Assembly: GCA_019914945.1 (NCBI GenBank)
Contig: CM034108.1
Coordinates: forward strand, 8,489,280 to 8,553,279
Reading direction: 5' to 3'
DNA: 64,000 nucleotides
Origin: Typha latifolia
Lineage: Eukaryota > Streptophyta > Magnoliopsida > Poales > Typhaceae
In this document: positions 1 through 9,213 of the stretch, in pieces
How positions within the stretch are numbered: position 1 is the stretch's first letter
Layout of the letters: every line of letters begins with the position of its first letter
Notes under the pieces: model-generated
The model's input: the letters and a program-made list of their open reading frames with translations, nothing else
Told to the model about the DNA's origin: nothing
The model's database searches: none
Program-made: the position numbers and the translations under genes

Positions 1-19
1 TTAAACTAAGGAAACTTAA

Positions 20-355
20 TGTAATACGCCGTTAAAAAAAAGCCCTAAGTGAGCACGTGCTCACTCACATCACCTATTTTCTTCCCTCCACCTCTTCTTC
101 TTTTTGGTTTCACCCCTCAGCCACCATCTTCTTCTTCTCCCCATCCCCCCCCCCTCTCTCTCTTTGTGTGTGTGTGCTCGTCCTCTCTTAATGTCAACGA
201 TGGGTTCCTCTCCGAGATCGACAGCTTGCTTGAGAGCTTCTCCTCCGCCGCTGTAATGCCCTCGCCCGGCATGGACATGTGCACGCCAACGAGCCCACAC
301 AGGACGCGCAGCGCACGCGATAGGTCGTGCGAGGCCCGTCACGCATAGATACACC
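20..355 (+). repeat. Possible 5' end of a T-type LTR, low complexity
   Basis: Starts with TGTAATACGCC followed by an A run, a perfect 16-bp palindrome (49-64, GTGAGCACGTGCTCAC) and a pyrimidine-rich CTTCTT stretch. The same order (TGTAACACCCC, A run, inverted repeat, CTTCTT stretch) opens the better preserved LTR at 4514. Reading frames here are open on both strands only because the DNA is a C/T simple repeat; I see no protein signature. Its junction with the following AT-rich sequence near 355 is unexplained. Confidence 0.35.
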
Positions 356-359
356 CTTG

Positions 360-1157
360 TACTCAATAATCCATCACTAAATAAGTTATACTATTAATCC
401 AAATAACCCCGTTAGCATATAAATGCCCAAGTCCACAATAATATACACTAGACCATAAAATAAATCATGACATTATCAAGTTAAATCTGTTAATAGAACC
501 ATATTTATATCCACAATAACCATATTAAACAGCTACATAATCTAGCAAGGCCCACACAAGCCACGACAAACTATCAAGATACAACTTATAACTACTAACA
601 CATGAATATAATATAATTCGACCTGTATTATACAAATCATCGTCTAATACAAAAGGGTACAAATATCAAATAATTATACAACTCAAATTCTATATAAACT
701 GTCATCTATAGCGTCTCGCATCTATAGCTCACCTATAGAGAGTTATGAGCTAAGGGCTCAGTGAATAGACCTTACCCCAAATCAGTGATGCCAAACAGAG
801 ATTAAATCATATACTGAATAATATGAATCAGAAAGAAGTATGATGCCATGTATGAGCATGCATATATATATATTCTTGATGACATATATATAAATGATGA
901 CGCATGATGCATGCCAACCACTACATAATCGTATATGTTAGAGCCAAAGACAATCCACATATCTCTCACTATCACAATCATCTATCTCAACTCTGAATAT
1001 CATCCACCATACTGGACCTATGGTACCCACCCCAAACTCGATACACATCATACCACAAACTCAGAGCATACTTTGTCATACGCTTAGAGTATCTCTGGAG
1101 ATAAATCATACCCTGCTATATGCTAAGGATATCTCAAAAAAAATCATACCCTATCAT
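360..1157 (-). repeat. T-type (Tekay/Del-like) LTR segment, minus strand
   Basis: AT-rich, non-coding. On the minus strand near 740-775 it reads like the GGATCCTACTCGCTGGGC region at 9937-9955 of the T solo LTR, a motif I associate with Tekay/Del LTRs. Positions about 380-760 are repeated in the same orientation at the right end of the window (63672-63960). Short repeats of a CATATGCTAAG-like phrase occur from 1070 and again after the inserted LTR, at 2195-2250, so this segment continues on the far side of that insertion. Confidence 0.45.
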
Positions 1158-2160
1158 TGAAACATTTAGATAGAATCTTTTCTTATTGCATTACGTGTTT
1201 ATTTTTATTAAAATAAAATTTCTGTAGGTCGCGTTCGAACATAGGAGGGGTCGCATTCGAATGCCCTTGCGAACGCCTGCATCAGGTTCGCAAATACAGA
1301 GAACACATATTATGCACTCGAACGCAGTTGAGTGAGTTCGAACGTCCGCGTTCGAACGCCTACACTGCATTCGCACATACAAAGAATATGTTTTGGTGCG
1401 TTCGAACGCGGTCGGGCGCGTTCGAACATGATCGACGAGAATCCTCTAGAATTAGGGTTTCATATTGTTTTAGGACTTGTAGGCTAGCCTCTATATATAT
1501 GTGGATGGTAGCCAAATTCATTATGCAATTGGATTATTGATATCTTGCCTCTTATCTTCTCTCTAGACTTCTCCCCCCTCCCTCTTCACTAACTTTCCAC
1601 CTCTACCGTCGGCAAGCTTCTCATAACTTCTAATCTCCCTCGATTGTCGAGCCACCCTTCTTCTTTGAGATCGCGACTGTTTCATTCCCTTTGTCTATAT
1701 CATTTAACCACTTCCACAATCTACCTTCATCACTATACTAATCCATAACCCTAACATCCACTCCACCCATCACCACCACCATCATCTACGTTATTCCATA
1801 TTTTCATCCCTACTATAGTTTGAATATGCGAATGGCATAAATACAAAAGTTGTAGATCAGGAAGTTACGGATCTAACCAAATTTTTTAGTAATTGTTTGA
1901 CTACCAAAGAATATTTGATGAATATTTTCCATGGTCATGCAGACTGATTCATGTAATACATCCAGATCTTGAAGAAATCATTGCGTAGCCTATCTTTGGT
2001 ATCGGAACTTAACAAGTGGTATCAGAGCTTGTTAATTTGGTATCAGAGCTTATCATTGGTATCAGAGCTTATCAATTGGTATCAGAGCTTATTATTGGTA
2101 TCAGAGCTTATCAATTGGTATCAAAGCCTATCAATTTGGTATCAGAGCTTATCAATTATA
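1158..2160 (+). mobile_element. Solo LTR of gypsy family B, right edge approximate
   Basis: Aligns by eye over its length with the B1 LTRs at 36772 and 44076: same start (TGAAACATTTAG here, TGATACACTTAG there), same AT block, GTTCGAACG cluster (1227-1435), TATA region (about 1490) and 3' part. No internal region follows. Host-like sequence resumes beyond the terminal array. Left flank is ATCAT and a TCAT occurs at about 2197-2200, but the right edge is blurred by the array, so no firm TSD is claimed. The end may lie anywhere between about 2156 and 2196. Confidence 0.7.
1997..2148 (+). repeat. Tandem array of eight primer-binding-site copies
   Basis: Copies of TGGTATCAGAGC (the plant initiator-Met-tRNA primer-binding site) start at 1997 (degenerate), 2017, 2038, 2057, 2077, 2096, 2116 (one mismatch) and 2137. 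The period is 19-21 bp. Each unit is the LTR terminus TTATCA, a 2-3 bp spacer and the 12-bp site. An ordinary element has one such site just outside the 5' LTR; here the array forms the end of an LTR with no internal region after it. Confidence 0.9.
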
Positions 2161-2196
2161 TGATAAGGGTATATAAATAATAGTTGTACATTGTCA

Positions 2197-3165
2197 TATG
2201 CTAAGAGTATAACTATCAGTCATCACCATACTTTGCCATATGCTAAGAATATGTCCAATACCAGTCCGGACCAGATACCGTTCCAGCCATCATATCACAT
2301 ACACCAGTATTTTTATGATTTTCTAATTCATGATGATCATATGCATATCAAGTACTACAATAGATCATACACTTTAGGAATTTAAGTGGTAAAGAAGCCA
2401 AGAGAAAAATGATGCAATGCAGAATCTAATCATATATCTAATATATGCATATTCCTGCTAGTTAATCACATGCATACTCATGATAGAAATCATCTCAACA
2501 TAAAACTATAAAAGTATAGTCATCTCCAATCATCTCTATATATCATCAATGTACTCATATCCTAGATCAGCCTAATCAAATGCATGATAAAATATACTCA
2601 ATTAAAATCTTTTCTAGATAAAGTCATATAATCATGCTGGAGGCCAAAACATGCATATACATAATTATATAATATATCATAATTTGAGAAAAACGTCTAG
2701 AGGATATGACTACTCACTGTTTGATTAGAAAACTCAATACACGTGTCCCTCCCGTCCATCGATCAATCGTCACAAATCGCTAGCAAGGTCCACGAGGTCT
2801 CAAATAAGGGGGTTGGGTTCTAAAAATGTTTAAGTAATATAAAGTTAGTTATTTATCCAATTAGGATCCGTTTGTGTAACATATGATGATTTATTAGGTT
2901 AAGAATTTCTTCTTTTATTTTTATTAAATGATTTGATCTATATCATATATATAATTATAATAATATTAATATGTTATTATTCTAATTGTAGATCTATTTA
3001 TAAAACCATAGTTTGCTAGTTATATATTATGTATATAGTAGTCAATCTCTTTTGATAAAAAAAATGTAAAAGAGCTACATGTACAATAATATAATTTAAA
3101 ATACAAGCACCTATATTATCTAATATTATATAATTATACTTTAATTATTTTGTCACCTATATTAT
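2197..3165. other. AT-rich non-coding stretch
   Basis: No convincing reading frame. Up to about 2820 it appears to continue the T-type LTR interrupted at 1158 (same CATATGCTAAG phrases). From 2820 to 3165 it is very AT-rich with no feature that I recognise. It ends where C-family LTR sequence begins abruptly. Confidence 0.5.
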
Positions 3166-3967
3166 CTTTTATTCTTGTTTTAGTGTATATTTCATAGAAA
3201 AATAAGTTTTTCGTATGTCATGTTCGAACACGGATGGAGTGCGTTCGAATGCGCTTGTGAACGCCTACATCTGGTTCGTAAAAATAAAGAACGTGAAATG
3301 TGTATTCGAACGCGCTTATGAACGCCTACATCAGGCTCGCAAATACAGAGAACGCAAAATGTGTATTCAAACGCAGTCGACGAAAATATACTATTTTAGG
3401 GTTAATAATTGCCATTTTTGAATTGTTTGTTTAGCCTTTATAGGTGTCGATGGTAACCATGGAATAATTATGGAATGAATTAAGTTTTGCTCTCGCCTCC
3501 TTCATATTCTTCTCTTTCGTTCTCTCGTTCCTTGGCGTCGCCGCTTCTAACCCCCCTCCACCGGCCACACACCCTAGTACCTTAGGGTGGCCCACTCCTC
3601 CCTCTTCTTCCAATCTATCTATCACCTTACCATAACCCCTTTCATCATCCATAACCTACCACCTCCACTTACTCACCAGTGCCACCCCACTATCGCTGGT
3701 CCACCATCCTCCACCATCATCAAGGATCTCATGCCTCCATCCACGGATCCAAAGATGGACTCCCTAATGTTCGTCTACTAATCGGACGATATCTCGAGAT
3801 CCCACCGTCTGATTCTTCGAAAACTAGATTTGTTGGAAAGCTCTTTTCTAGGGCTACAATATATTAGAATTTTCACTCTTTTTTGCTTTAGCTGGAGTTT
3901 GACTAGCCGGAAGGAAAGCAAACTGAAAGCTCTACTGACAAGCGTCCCTAACTTGGAGATCATATCA
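3166..3967 (+). repeat. C-family LTR 1, truncated at its 5' end
   Basis: Matches the C LTRs at 11389 and 14115 but lacks their first ~60 bp (TGATACGATTC...), so it starts abruptly in AT-rich sequence. It contains a cluster of GTTCGAACG-type motifs (3220-3380), a TATA-like CTTTATAGG (3434-3442) and the terminal GATCATATCA (3958-3967). Unlike LTRs 2 and 3 it has a single copy of the core promoter block. It is followed directly by a primer-binding site. Confidence 0.8.
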
Positions 3968-3970
3968 AGC

Positions 3971-3982
3971 TGGTATCAGAGC
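3971..3982 (+). promoter_or_regulatory. Primer-binding site (initiator Met tRNA), C unit 1
   Basis: TGGTATCAGAGC three bases after the LTR terminus. This is where minus-strand DNA synthesis would start. It marks 3966-3968 as the LTR/internal boundary. Confidence 0.9.
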
Positions 3983-4026
3983 CACCATTCATAGGACACG
4001 TGCTTCCTCTGACGACAACCAAAGCC

Positions 4027-4146
4027 ATGGCTGCACGGCGAGATGAGGAAGATAAGATTTCCTCAATAGAGGAGGGGGAAACGGTTGCAGGGACTTTCAC
4101 CCGCGGAACCGCCCCACTAAATCTTAATATGGATGGCCATCTATAA
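4027..4146 (+). pseudogene. C unit 1 gag leader fragment (39 aa)
   Basis: Starts MAARRDEEDKISSIEEGETV and stops at TAA 4144-4146. It is closely similar to the first ~40 residues of the family A gag protein (start MTTTRSMAARRDDEEEILPI at 8374 on the minus strand), so C derives its leader from an A-type gag. The gag capsid region, zinc knuckle and all pol domains are absent downstream. It lies 44 bp after the primer-binding site. Confidence 0.75.
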
Positions 4147-4548
4147 TTAGATGATGATGGAGATGATGTAGGAAATATGGGCGTGGCCGAAACCTTCTTC
4201 AACAAGCATGGCAATCGCAAGGCAGCATGGGGAGCCCTCCGTAGTATACCCAACATCCTCGATCTCCCCGTTCCCCACAAAAATAAGGGAGAGTTCGGCT
4301 ATCCAGCAAGATCAAGCTTCTACACCCCGACCCATGGTCGGCCGCAATGAATCGCCATCAGCTACAATGGAATCCTCAACCATCGTAGCAACCCTCGGAA
4401 CCTCCACATCTTCCCATGCACCGGAGACCTCGCCAACAAACCGCGAAAGGCTTACCTCACCCTTCTCGATCCCTCTAGAATCAGCGAAGAGTCAAGCTTC
4501 ATGGCAGCAGTTTTGTAACACCCCAAAACTATATAAAAAAAAAATCCC

Positions 4549-4577
4549 GTGACGCACGCGCCGAGCGCGTGCGTCAC
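4549..4577. repeat. Perfect 13-bp inverted repeat, 3-nt loop
   Basis: Arms 4549-4561 (GTGACGCACGCGC) and 4565-4577 (its exact reverse complement) around CGA, about 35 bp inside the LTR start. A 16-bp palindrome occupies the matching place in the diverged LTR at 49-64. Confidence 0.9.
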
Positions 4578-5119
4578 AGGCGCCTGCCACTCTACCCCCC
4601 TTCCTTTTCTTCTTCTTCTTCTTCCCCTTCCCTTCCCTTCCGGAGGAGCCGGCTAGCTGACGAAATTTACCTTACTGTGGAGACCCCCCAGGCGAGTAGA
4701 GTTATACAAATTTAGAATAATATAATTATAGTCATTATACATATAATGACACTGTAGGAAATGTCGGTATTACTGCATGCATTTAGTACACCATGTTATA
4801 TCTTTACATATGCAGTTATTGATAACTTGCTTATCATGATATTATGAGATTGTTAATGTAGTATAAGCATTAGTGTGATATGCTTTGCATGTATCATGTA
4901 TGATATACCCTTGCATATATATCTATTGTGAATATAGAATGTAACGATCGGGATGACTATGATATGCTTTATACACCCATAGACACTGCACCACTTCCAC
5001 CTATTATTAGTAGTCGAATTCGACTAAACAAGTACCCTTACTCACTCAGCCCAGGGTTAAGGGTAGAGTGTATCTTATATGATTATACTATTAGTGTTAC
5101 GTTCCTTCCTCGGCTATAG

Positions 5120-5215
5120 GCTCTGATACCAGATTGTTACGATCCTTCCTTTTTGCTATGGGCTCTGATACCAGCTTGATACGAACCCTCTTTTGGTGCT
5201 ATGGCCCTGATACCA
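5120..5215 (-). repeat. Three primer-binding-site copies inside A1 3' LTR, period 42 bp
   Basis: GCTCTGATACCA (reverse complement of TGGTATCAGAGC) at 5120-5131 and 5162-5173, and a one-mismatch copy at 5204-5215. They lie between the TSD (5090-5094) and the rest of the LTR, so they are inside the mobile unit. Confidence 0.92.
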
Positions 5216-5739
5216 GATTGTTACGATCTTGCACGGAACTTTGAGATCAGATCCCGAAATATCCTACCGTTGGATCGCTGTGAAATTTTGTTATGATGTA
5301 GGCCCGGAAAAGAGCTTTCCAACGGATCTATTTGAGGCGAATCGGAGTTGGGGATCTCGAGATATCGTTCGTTTAGTGGATGAACGTCAGGATACTCTGT
5401 TTTTGGATTCCGTGGATGAAGGCACGAAATCCTGGGTAATGGTGGATTGTGGAGGGCCGGTGTTGATGGGGTGGCACCGGTGTAAAAGTGATGGTGGAAG
5501 GGTTATGGATGATGGAAAGGTTAGAGATAGCGATGGATAAATTGGAAGAAGGGGGAGAAGAGGGCCACTCCTAAGGGACTAGGGTGATTGGCCTGTCGAG
5601 GGAGATTAGAAGCGGCGTCGCCGGGGAGATTGAGGGAACGAGAGCGAAGAAGACGAAGGAGGCAAGGCAAACTCAATTCTCAATAATCAATTCCTAATTT
5701 TGGTTGCCCTACACATACTTTTATAGGCTAACCAACAAC

Positions 5740-5845
5740 TCAATCTTATCCTAAAACACAATCTTATCCTAAAACTCAATCTTATCCTAAAACACAATCT
5801 TATCCTAAAACTCAATCTTATCCTAAAACTCAATCTTATCCTAAT
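5740..5845 (-). promoter_or_regulatory. Six 18-bp repeats carrying GATAAG, upstream of the TATA box
   Basis: CTTATC (GATAAG on the minus strand) occurs at 5745, 5763, 5781, 5799, 5817 and 5835, exactly 18 bp apart. The TATA box at 5719-5727 lies just downstream in the element's own direction. GATAAG is the core of the plant I-box; any regulatory role is inference. The identical array is in the other LTR (9059-9165). Confidence 0.85.
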
Positions 5846-5891
5846 GTAAATCCAAACTCGAGACGACGTCGGTGAAGTCCGAATCGTATCA

Positions 5892-5907
5892 ATCCACCAC
5901 GCTTCCG
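5892..5907 (-). other. A1 polypurine tract
   Basis: Minus-strand CGGAAGCGTGGTGGAT immediately before the 3' LTR. The same tract precedes A2 (52471-52486) and C 3' LTRs, linking A and C as one replication family. Confidence 0.85.
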
Positions 5908-5918
5908 CAACCTTGTCC

Positions 5919-6365
5919 TCAAGGTTTGAAATTTGGGAAGCGATCCATGATGTCTGTCTCTAGCTCCCATGTAGACTCGTCAGTAGGTTTGCCCAGCCAC
6001 TCAATCAGCACTTCAGTCTCTAATCTGGATCCTTGGCGTCTTCTCCTACGACTTAGGACTCGAACCGGCTCATTGGAGCCATCTTCCTCCATTGGTTCGG
6101 GTAAGGTCGAACCCACTACATGGTTAGGCCCGATCTGGGCCTTCAATGCCGAGACATGGAAGACGGGATGTATCCTGGTTCCTTCGGGTAGGTCCAATCG
6201 GTAAGCTACTGGACCGATTCGTTGTAGCACTCGGTACGGACCATAGTACTTGTATCCCAACTTTTGGTTCAAAATTGGCCTCAATGTGGATTGTCGATAC
6301 GGTTGAGCTCGAACGAACACCAATTGATCCACCTCAAATTCTCGCTCACGTCTCGCCTTTGTCAT
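5919..6365 (-). pseudogene. Integrase C-terminal module plus chromodomain (A1)
   Basis: This is the C-terminal end of a gypsy polyprotein, about 148 aa. In order it shows a GPY/F-type module (YYGPYRVLQRIGPVAYRLDL, then IHPVFHVS) and a chromodomain at about residues 100-145 (VLIEWLGKPTDESTWELE). Chromodomains of this class are known to steer integration toward marked chromatin. The integrase zinc finger and DDE core that should precede it are absent: the sequence joins protease-end sequence near 6370-6430. Whether the fragment is translated as a fusion is unknown, as the protease frame shifts just upstream. The open frame of the fragment in a recent insertion suggests little time for decay. 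Confidence 0.8.
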
Positions 6366-6462
6366 GCGTTTGCTTCATGCGGTTTTGTGCCGAGAAGGAG
6401 GCGAGTTCACTTGTATCTGGTTCAGGAACAACCATTTGCAATAGTAGAGCTCGGTCCCCGCA
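6366..6462 (-). other. Deletion junction replacing RT, RNase H and integrase core
   Basis: On the minus strand the protease-to-RT linker (matching A2 at 50930-50960) passes directly into sequence resembling A2 at 52322-52345 and then the integrase C-terminal region. Roughly 3 kb of pol present in a full element is therefore missing. The exact breakpoint cannot be set without an intact relative. Confidence 0.75.
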
Positions 6463-7086
6463 CTAGGAAAGCCTACAAGTGGTTGCAATGTTGGTCCTTG
6501 CCGCGGTTGATTTCCATCCAGCAGGTACCTTTCTTCCATTCCTCCGAAAGGTCAGTGTGAGGTTTGAGAAATCAAATGTTACGGGCCCCAAGCTTTGAAG
6601 CCATTGAGTTCCCAAAACAATATCAGCTCCTCGCAAGGCCAATGGATAAAGATCCAATGTGAAACTTTGGCCTTGCACCTTCAATACCACACCTCCACAA
6701 ATAAAATCTGCTCGCAAGGTGGTGCCATCTCCAATCGTCACATCGAACCCTTCCGTGGGTTCCGACTCGAGCCCAATCTTCCTAAGGAGCCTCTTGTCAA
6801 TGAAGTTGTGGGTGGACCCGGTGTCAATCAAGATTCTCACTGTGGTCTTCTTGACTACTCCGTTCACCCGCAATGTCTTTGGTGCCGCCGTCCCCGAATA
6901 GGCGTGGAGGGAGATTTCAGCTATCACATCCTCCACGTTTTGCTCCTCAACTTCTTCTCCTCGATGTCCAGCAACATCTGCGCTTTCAGCTGCAAGCTCA
7001 TCCTCCGCTTCCTCCAATCCATCGATGAGCATCACCGATCCCATCGGTTTAGCGCAACGATGCCCCCGGTACAAACTTCTCATCAC
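6463..7086 (-). pseudogene. Aspartic protease region of A1 polyprotein
   Basis: Retroviral-type aspartic protease that would cleave the gag-pol polyprotein. The active site RILIDTGSTHNFID has D-T-G at about residues 88-90 of this 207-residue frame, followed by the hydrophobic ADIVLGTQWLQSLGPVTFDF flap region. The fragment begins within the gag zinc knuckle (GHRCAKPMG). It is out of frame with gag because of one extra G in a run of five (plus-strand C run 7063-7067). A second frame change near 6520 alters its last ~25 residues relative to A2. The HAYSG...LRV...DTGSTHNF signature resembles Reina-type chromoviruses. Confidence 0.85.
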
Positions 7087-8374
7087 AACGGAAGCATAAG
7101 CCCTTGGCTCTTCTTTCTTCTACTTGGGCAGGTGTGAGTACTCGCCCCGGACCTCTAGGTGCGTACTTCACATCTTGGGATGGCTTCAAGGGTGCTCGAG
7201 GAGGTATCAATGCCGTAGCAGCTCTTGGTACTCCGCTAGTGTTTCCTGCCGCTATGTTTGGTAGAGCTTGAGTGCGGCTTCCTTGGCTTGTCCAACTCTG
7301 CTTCCAGTGTATCTTCATGGCTCTATGCTTGTCTTCCATAAGCACCGCATCTTGGAAGGCCTCCTTTAAGGTTCTAGGCCTTAAAGCCCTCACATCGGCT
7401 TGTATGTCACCCCGCAGCCCGGAGATGAAGGTGCTGCGAAGTTGCTGATCCGTCCATGGTGGATGACATCGGCTACTAATCCTCTCAAATTCTTCTTGGT
7501 ATGACCCAACCGTGGTCTTCTGAACCGTCTTTGAGAGGAGAGCATCAAAGTCTTCATAGCCCGATACTCCAAATCGCCGTGTGATATCGGCGCAAAATTC
7601 AGCCCAAGTTTCGATGGCCTCAATGGCATTGGCTGATCGAAACCAATGAAGCGCCGCATCCTCAAGGTGGAAGCTTGCAAGCGTCACCTTGTATTCTTCC
7701 GCCGTACCTTGGTATGCAAAGAATTGCTCCGCCCTATACAACCAATCAATTGGATCGCCACCTTTGAACTTGGGGAATTCGAGACGCACGACTTGTCCAC
7801 GAATGCCGTTGTCTCGTTCCGGATCATGCCCAACTCCTTGTCTAACCGGCGGAGGATGCACCATGAAGGGTTGATGATCCCTCCTTCGGTTTAGATCAAC
7901 TCGCCGTGGTTCCGGATCGTATCGGCCCGCCCATGGATCTTGATCTCCAATGTGGTCTCCATGGTGATTCGCTCGTCGGATGGGTTCACCCGCAACTGGT
8001 CCTGGTGTAACCATCCTTGCTTGCCTCTGCCCATAGGGTGGTGGTAGCAGCGGCTCTTGTGGTTGCAAAGGCTGAACCGGTGAGGATTGATTCAAGGGGG
8101 TGGACTCGCGTCGTGGGGTCGATGGTGCCTTCCCGTTAGACATTGCTTCCCTTGGCGCCCGTAGTTCCCGCATCATCTCCATCATCATCTGGTGGTTGAT
8201 GGCCATCTGCTCTGAAATAGACCCCAACATGGATAGAACGCTAGGCTCTTCCGTATTCCGATTAGATCGGATGGTTCCGCGGGTGGAAGTCCCCGCAATC
8301 GTCTCTTCCTCCTCTATTGGGAGAATCTCTTCTTCATCATCACGCCGTGCAGCCATGGATCTGGTGGTCGTCAT
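7049..8374 (-). CDS. gag: gag protein of A1 (441 aa, capsid and zinc knuckle)
   Basis: Structural protein forming the virus-like particle. Residues 1-90 are an acidic leader (MTTTRSMAARRDDEEEILPI...MMMEMM). Residues 90-190 are proline/arginine rich. The gag capsid-like domain spans about 195-355 (LEFPKFKGGDPIDWLYRAEQ, then ALHWF, then F..DI..RF). A zinc knuckle starts at 427 (CFRCDEKF). It starts 26 bp after the primer-binding site, which supports the chosen ATG. One extra G in a homopolymer (7063-7067) cuts the knuckle after its first two cysteines and separates gag from protease; in A2 these two are in one frame, so a single gag-pol polyprotein is ancestral. Otherwise it is uninterrupted, fitting the recent insertion. 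Confidence 0.9.
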   Translation of the reverse strand: MTTTRSMAARRDDEEEILPIEEEETIAGTSTRGTIRSNRNTEEPSVLSMLGSISEQMAINHQMMMEMMRELRAPREAMSNGKAPSTPRRESTPLNQSSPVQPLQPQEPLLPPPYGQRQARMVTPGPVAGEPIRRANHHGDHIGDQDPWAGRYDPEPRRVDLNRRRDHQPFMVHPPPVRQGVGHDPERDNGIRGQVVRLEFPKFKGGDPIDWLYRAEQFFAYQGTAEEYKVTLASFHLEDAALHWFRSANAIEAIETWAEFCADITRRFGVSGYEDFDALLSKTVQKTTVGSYQEEFERISSRCHPPWTDQQLRSTFISGLRGDIQADVRALRPRTLKEAFQDAVLMEDKHRAMKIHWKQSWTSQGSRTQALPNIAAGNTSGVPRAATALIPPRAPLKPSQDVKYAPRGPGRVLTPAQVEERRAKGLCFRCDEKFVPGASLR

Positions 8375-8400
8375 TGGAAGCGCTTGTCCGAGGAACGGTG

Positions 8401-8412
8401 GCTCTGATACCA
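8401..8412 (-). promoter_or_regulatory. A1 primer-binding site
   Basis: GCTCTGATACCA on the plus strand, three bases from the 5' LTR edge at 8416. Three further copies occur inside the adjacent LTR at 8441, 8483 and 8525. Confidence 0.9.
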
Positions 8413-8415
8413 GCT

Positions 8416-9213
8416 TGTTACGTTCCTTCCTCGGCTATAGGCTCTGATACCAGATTGTTACGATCCTTCCTTTTTGCTATGGGCTCTGATACCAGCTTGA
8501 TACGAACCCTCTTTTGGTGCTATGGCCCTGATACCAGATTGTTACGATCTTGCACGGAACTTTGAGATCAGATCCCGAAATATCCTACCGTTGGATCGCT
8601 GTGAAATTTTGTTATGATGTAGGCCCGGAAAAGAGCTTTCCAACGGATCTAGTTTGAGGCGAATCGGAGTTGGGGATCTCGAGATATCGTTCGTTTAGTG
8701 GACGAATGTCAGGATACTTTGTTTTTGGATTCCGTGGATGAAGGCACGAAATCCTGGGTAATGGTGGATTGTGGAGGGCCGGTGTTGATGGGGTGGCACC
8801 GGTGTAAAAGTTATGGTGGAAGGGTTATGGATGATGGAAAGGTTAGAGATAGCGATGGATAAATTGGAAGAAGGGGGAGAAGAGGGCCACTCCTAAGGGA
8901 CTAGGGTGATTGGCCTGTCGAGGGAGATTAGAAGCGGCGTCGCCGGGGAGATTGAGGGAACGAGAGCGAAGAAGACGAAGGAGGCAAGGCAAACTCAATT
9001 CTCAATAATCAATTCCTAATTTTGGTTGCCCTACACATACTTTTATAGGCTAACCAACAACTCAATCTTATCCTAAAACACAATCTTATCCTAAAACTCA
9101 ATCTTATCCTAAAACACAATCTTATCCTAAAACTCAATCTTATCCTAAAACTCAATCTTATCCTAATGCAAATCCAAACTCGAGACGACGTCGGTGAAGT
9201 CCGAATCGTATCA
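8416..9213 (-). repeat. A1 5' LTR
   Basis: 798 bp, ~99% identical by eye to the 3' LTR. It has the same three internal primer-binding-site copies (8441-8452, 8483-8494, 8525-8536), TATA (9041-9049) and six-copy GATAAG array (CTTATC at 9067, 9085, 9103, 9121, 9139, 9157). Confidence 0.92.

Larger units (their letters stand above)
5095..5891 (-). repeat. A1 3' LTR
   Basis: Ends TGTTACG...CGTATCA as read on the plus strand, i.e. TGATACG...CGTAACA on the minus strand. It contains three internal primer-binding-site-like copies near its outer end (5120, 5162, 5204), a TATA box at 5719-5727 (CCTATAAAA on the minus strand) and an 18-bp repeat array (5740-5845). It lacks the GTTCGAACG cluster found in other A, C and B LTRs. 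Confidence 0.92.
5095..9213 (-). mobile_element. Element A1: young non-autonomous gypsy chromovirus, complete with TSDs
   Basis: Minus-strand element flanked by perfect TSDs ATTAG (5090-5094 and 9214-9218). LTRs of 797 and 798 bp (5095-5891 and 8416-9213) differ by eye at only about six positions, so insertion was recent. On the minus strand the order is 5' LTR, primer-binding site, gag, protease, a junction, integrase C-terminus plus chromodomain, purine tract, 3' LTR. Reverse transcriptase, RNase H and the integrase core are missing, leaving a 2.5-kb internal region. It must have been mobilised by enzymes from another element. Confidence 0.93.

Noticed and set aside
49..366. Overlapping ~100-aa frames on both strands at the window start
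   Set aside because: Low-complexity CTTCTT/CCCC DNA in what looks like an LTR start; no protein signature.
1969..2163. Repeat peptide frame with WYQSL units
   Set aside because: Translation of the 20-bp primer-binding-site array; the period is not a multiple of three throughout.
5120..5215. Possible tRNA gene cluster because of tRNA-complementary sequence
   Set aside because: Only the 12-nt complement of a tRNA 3' end is present; there are no cloverleaf arms or internal promoter boxes.
8100..8565. Plus-strand frames across the A1 gag leader and primer-binding-site array
   Set aside because: Antisense shadows of gag and of the 42-bp repeats.
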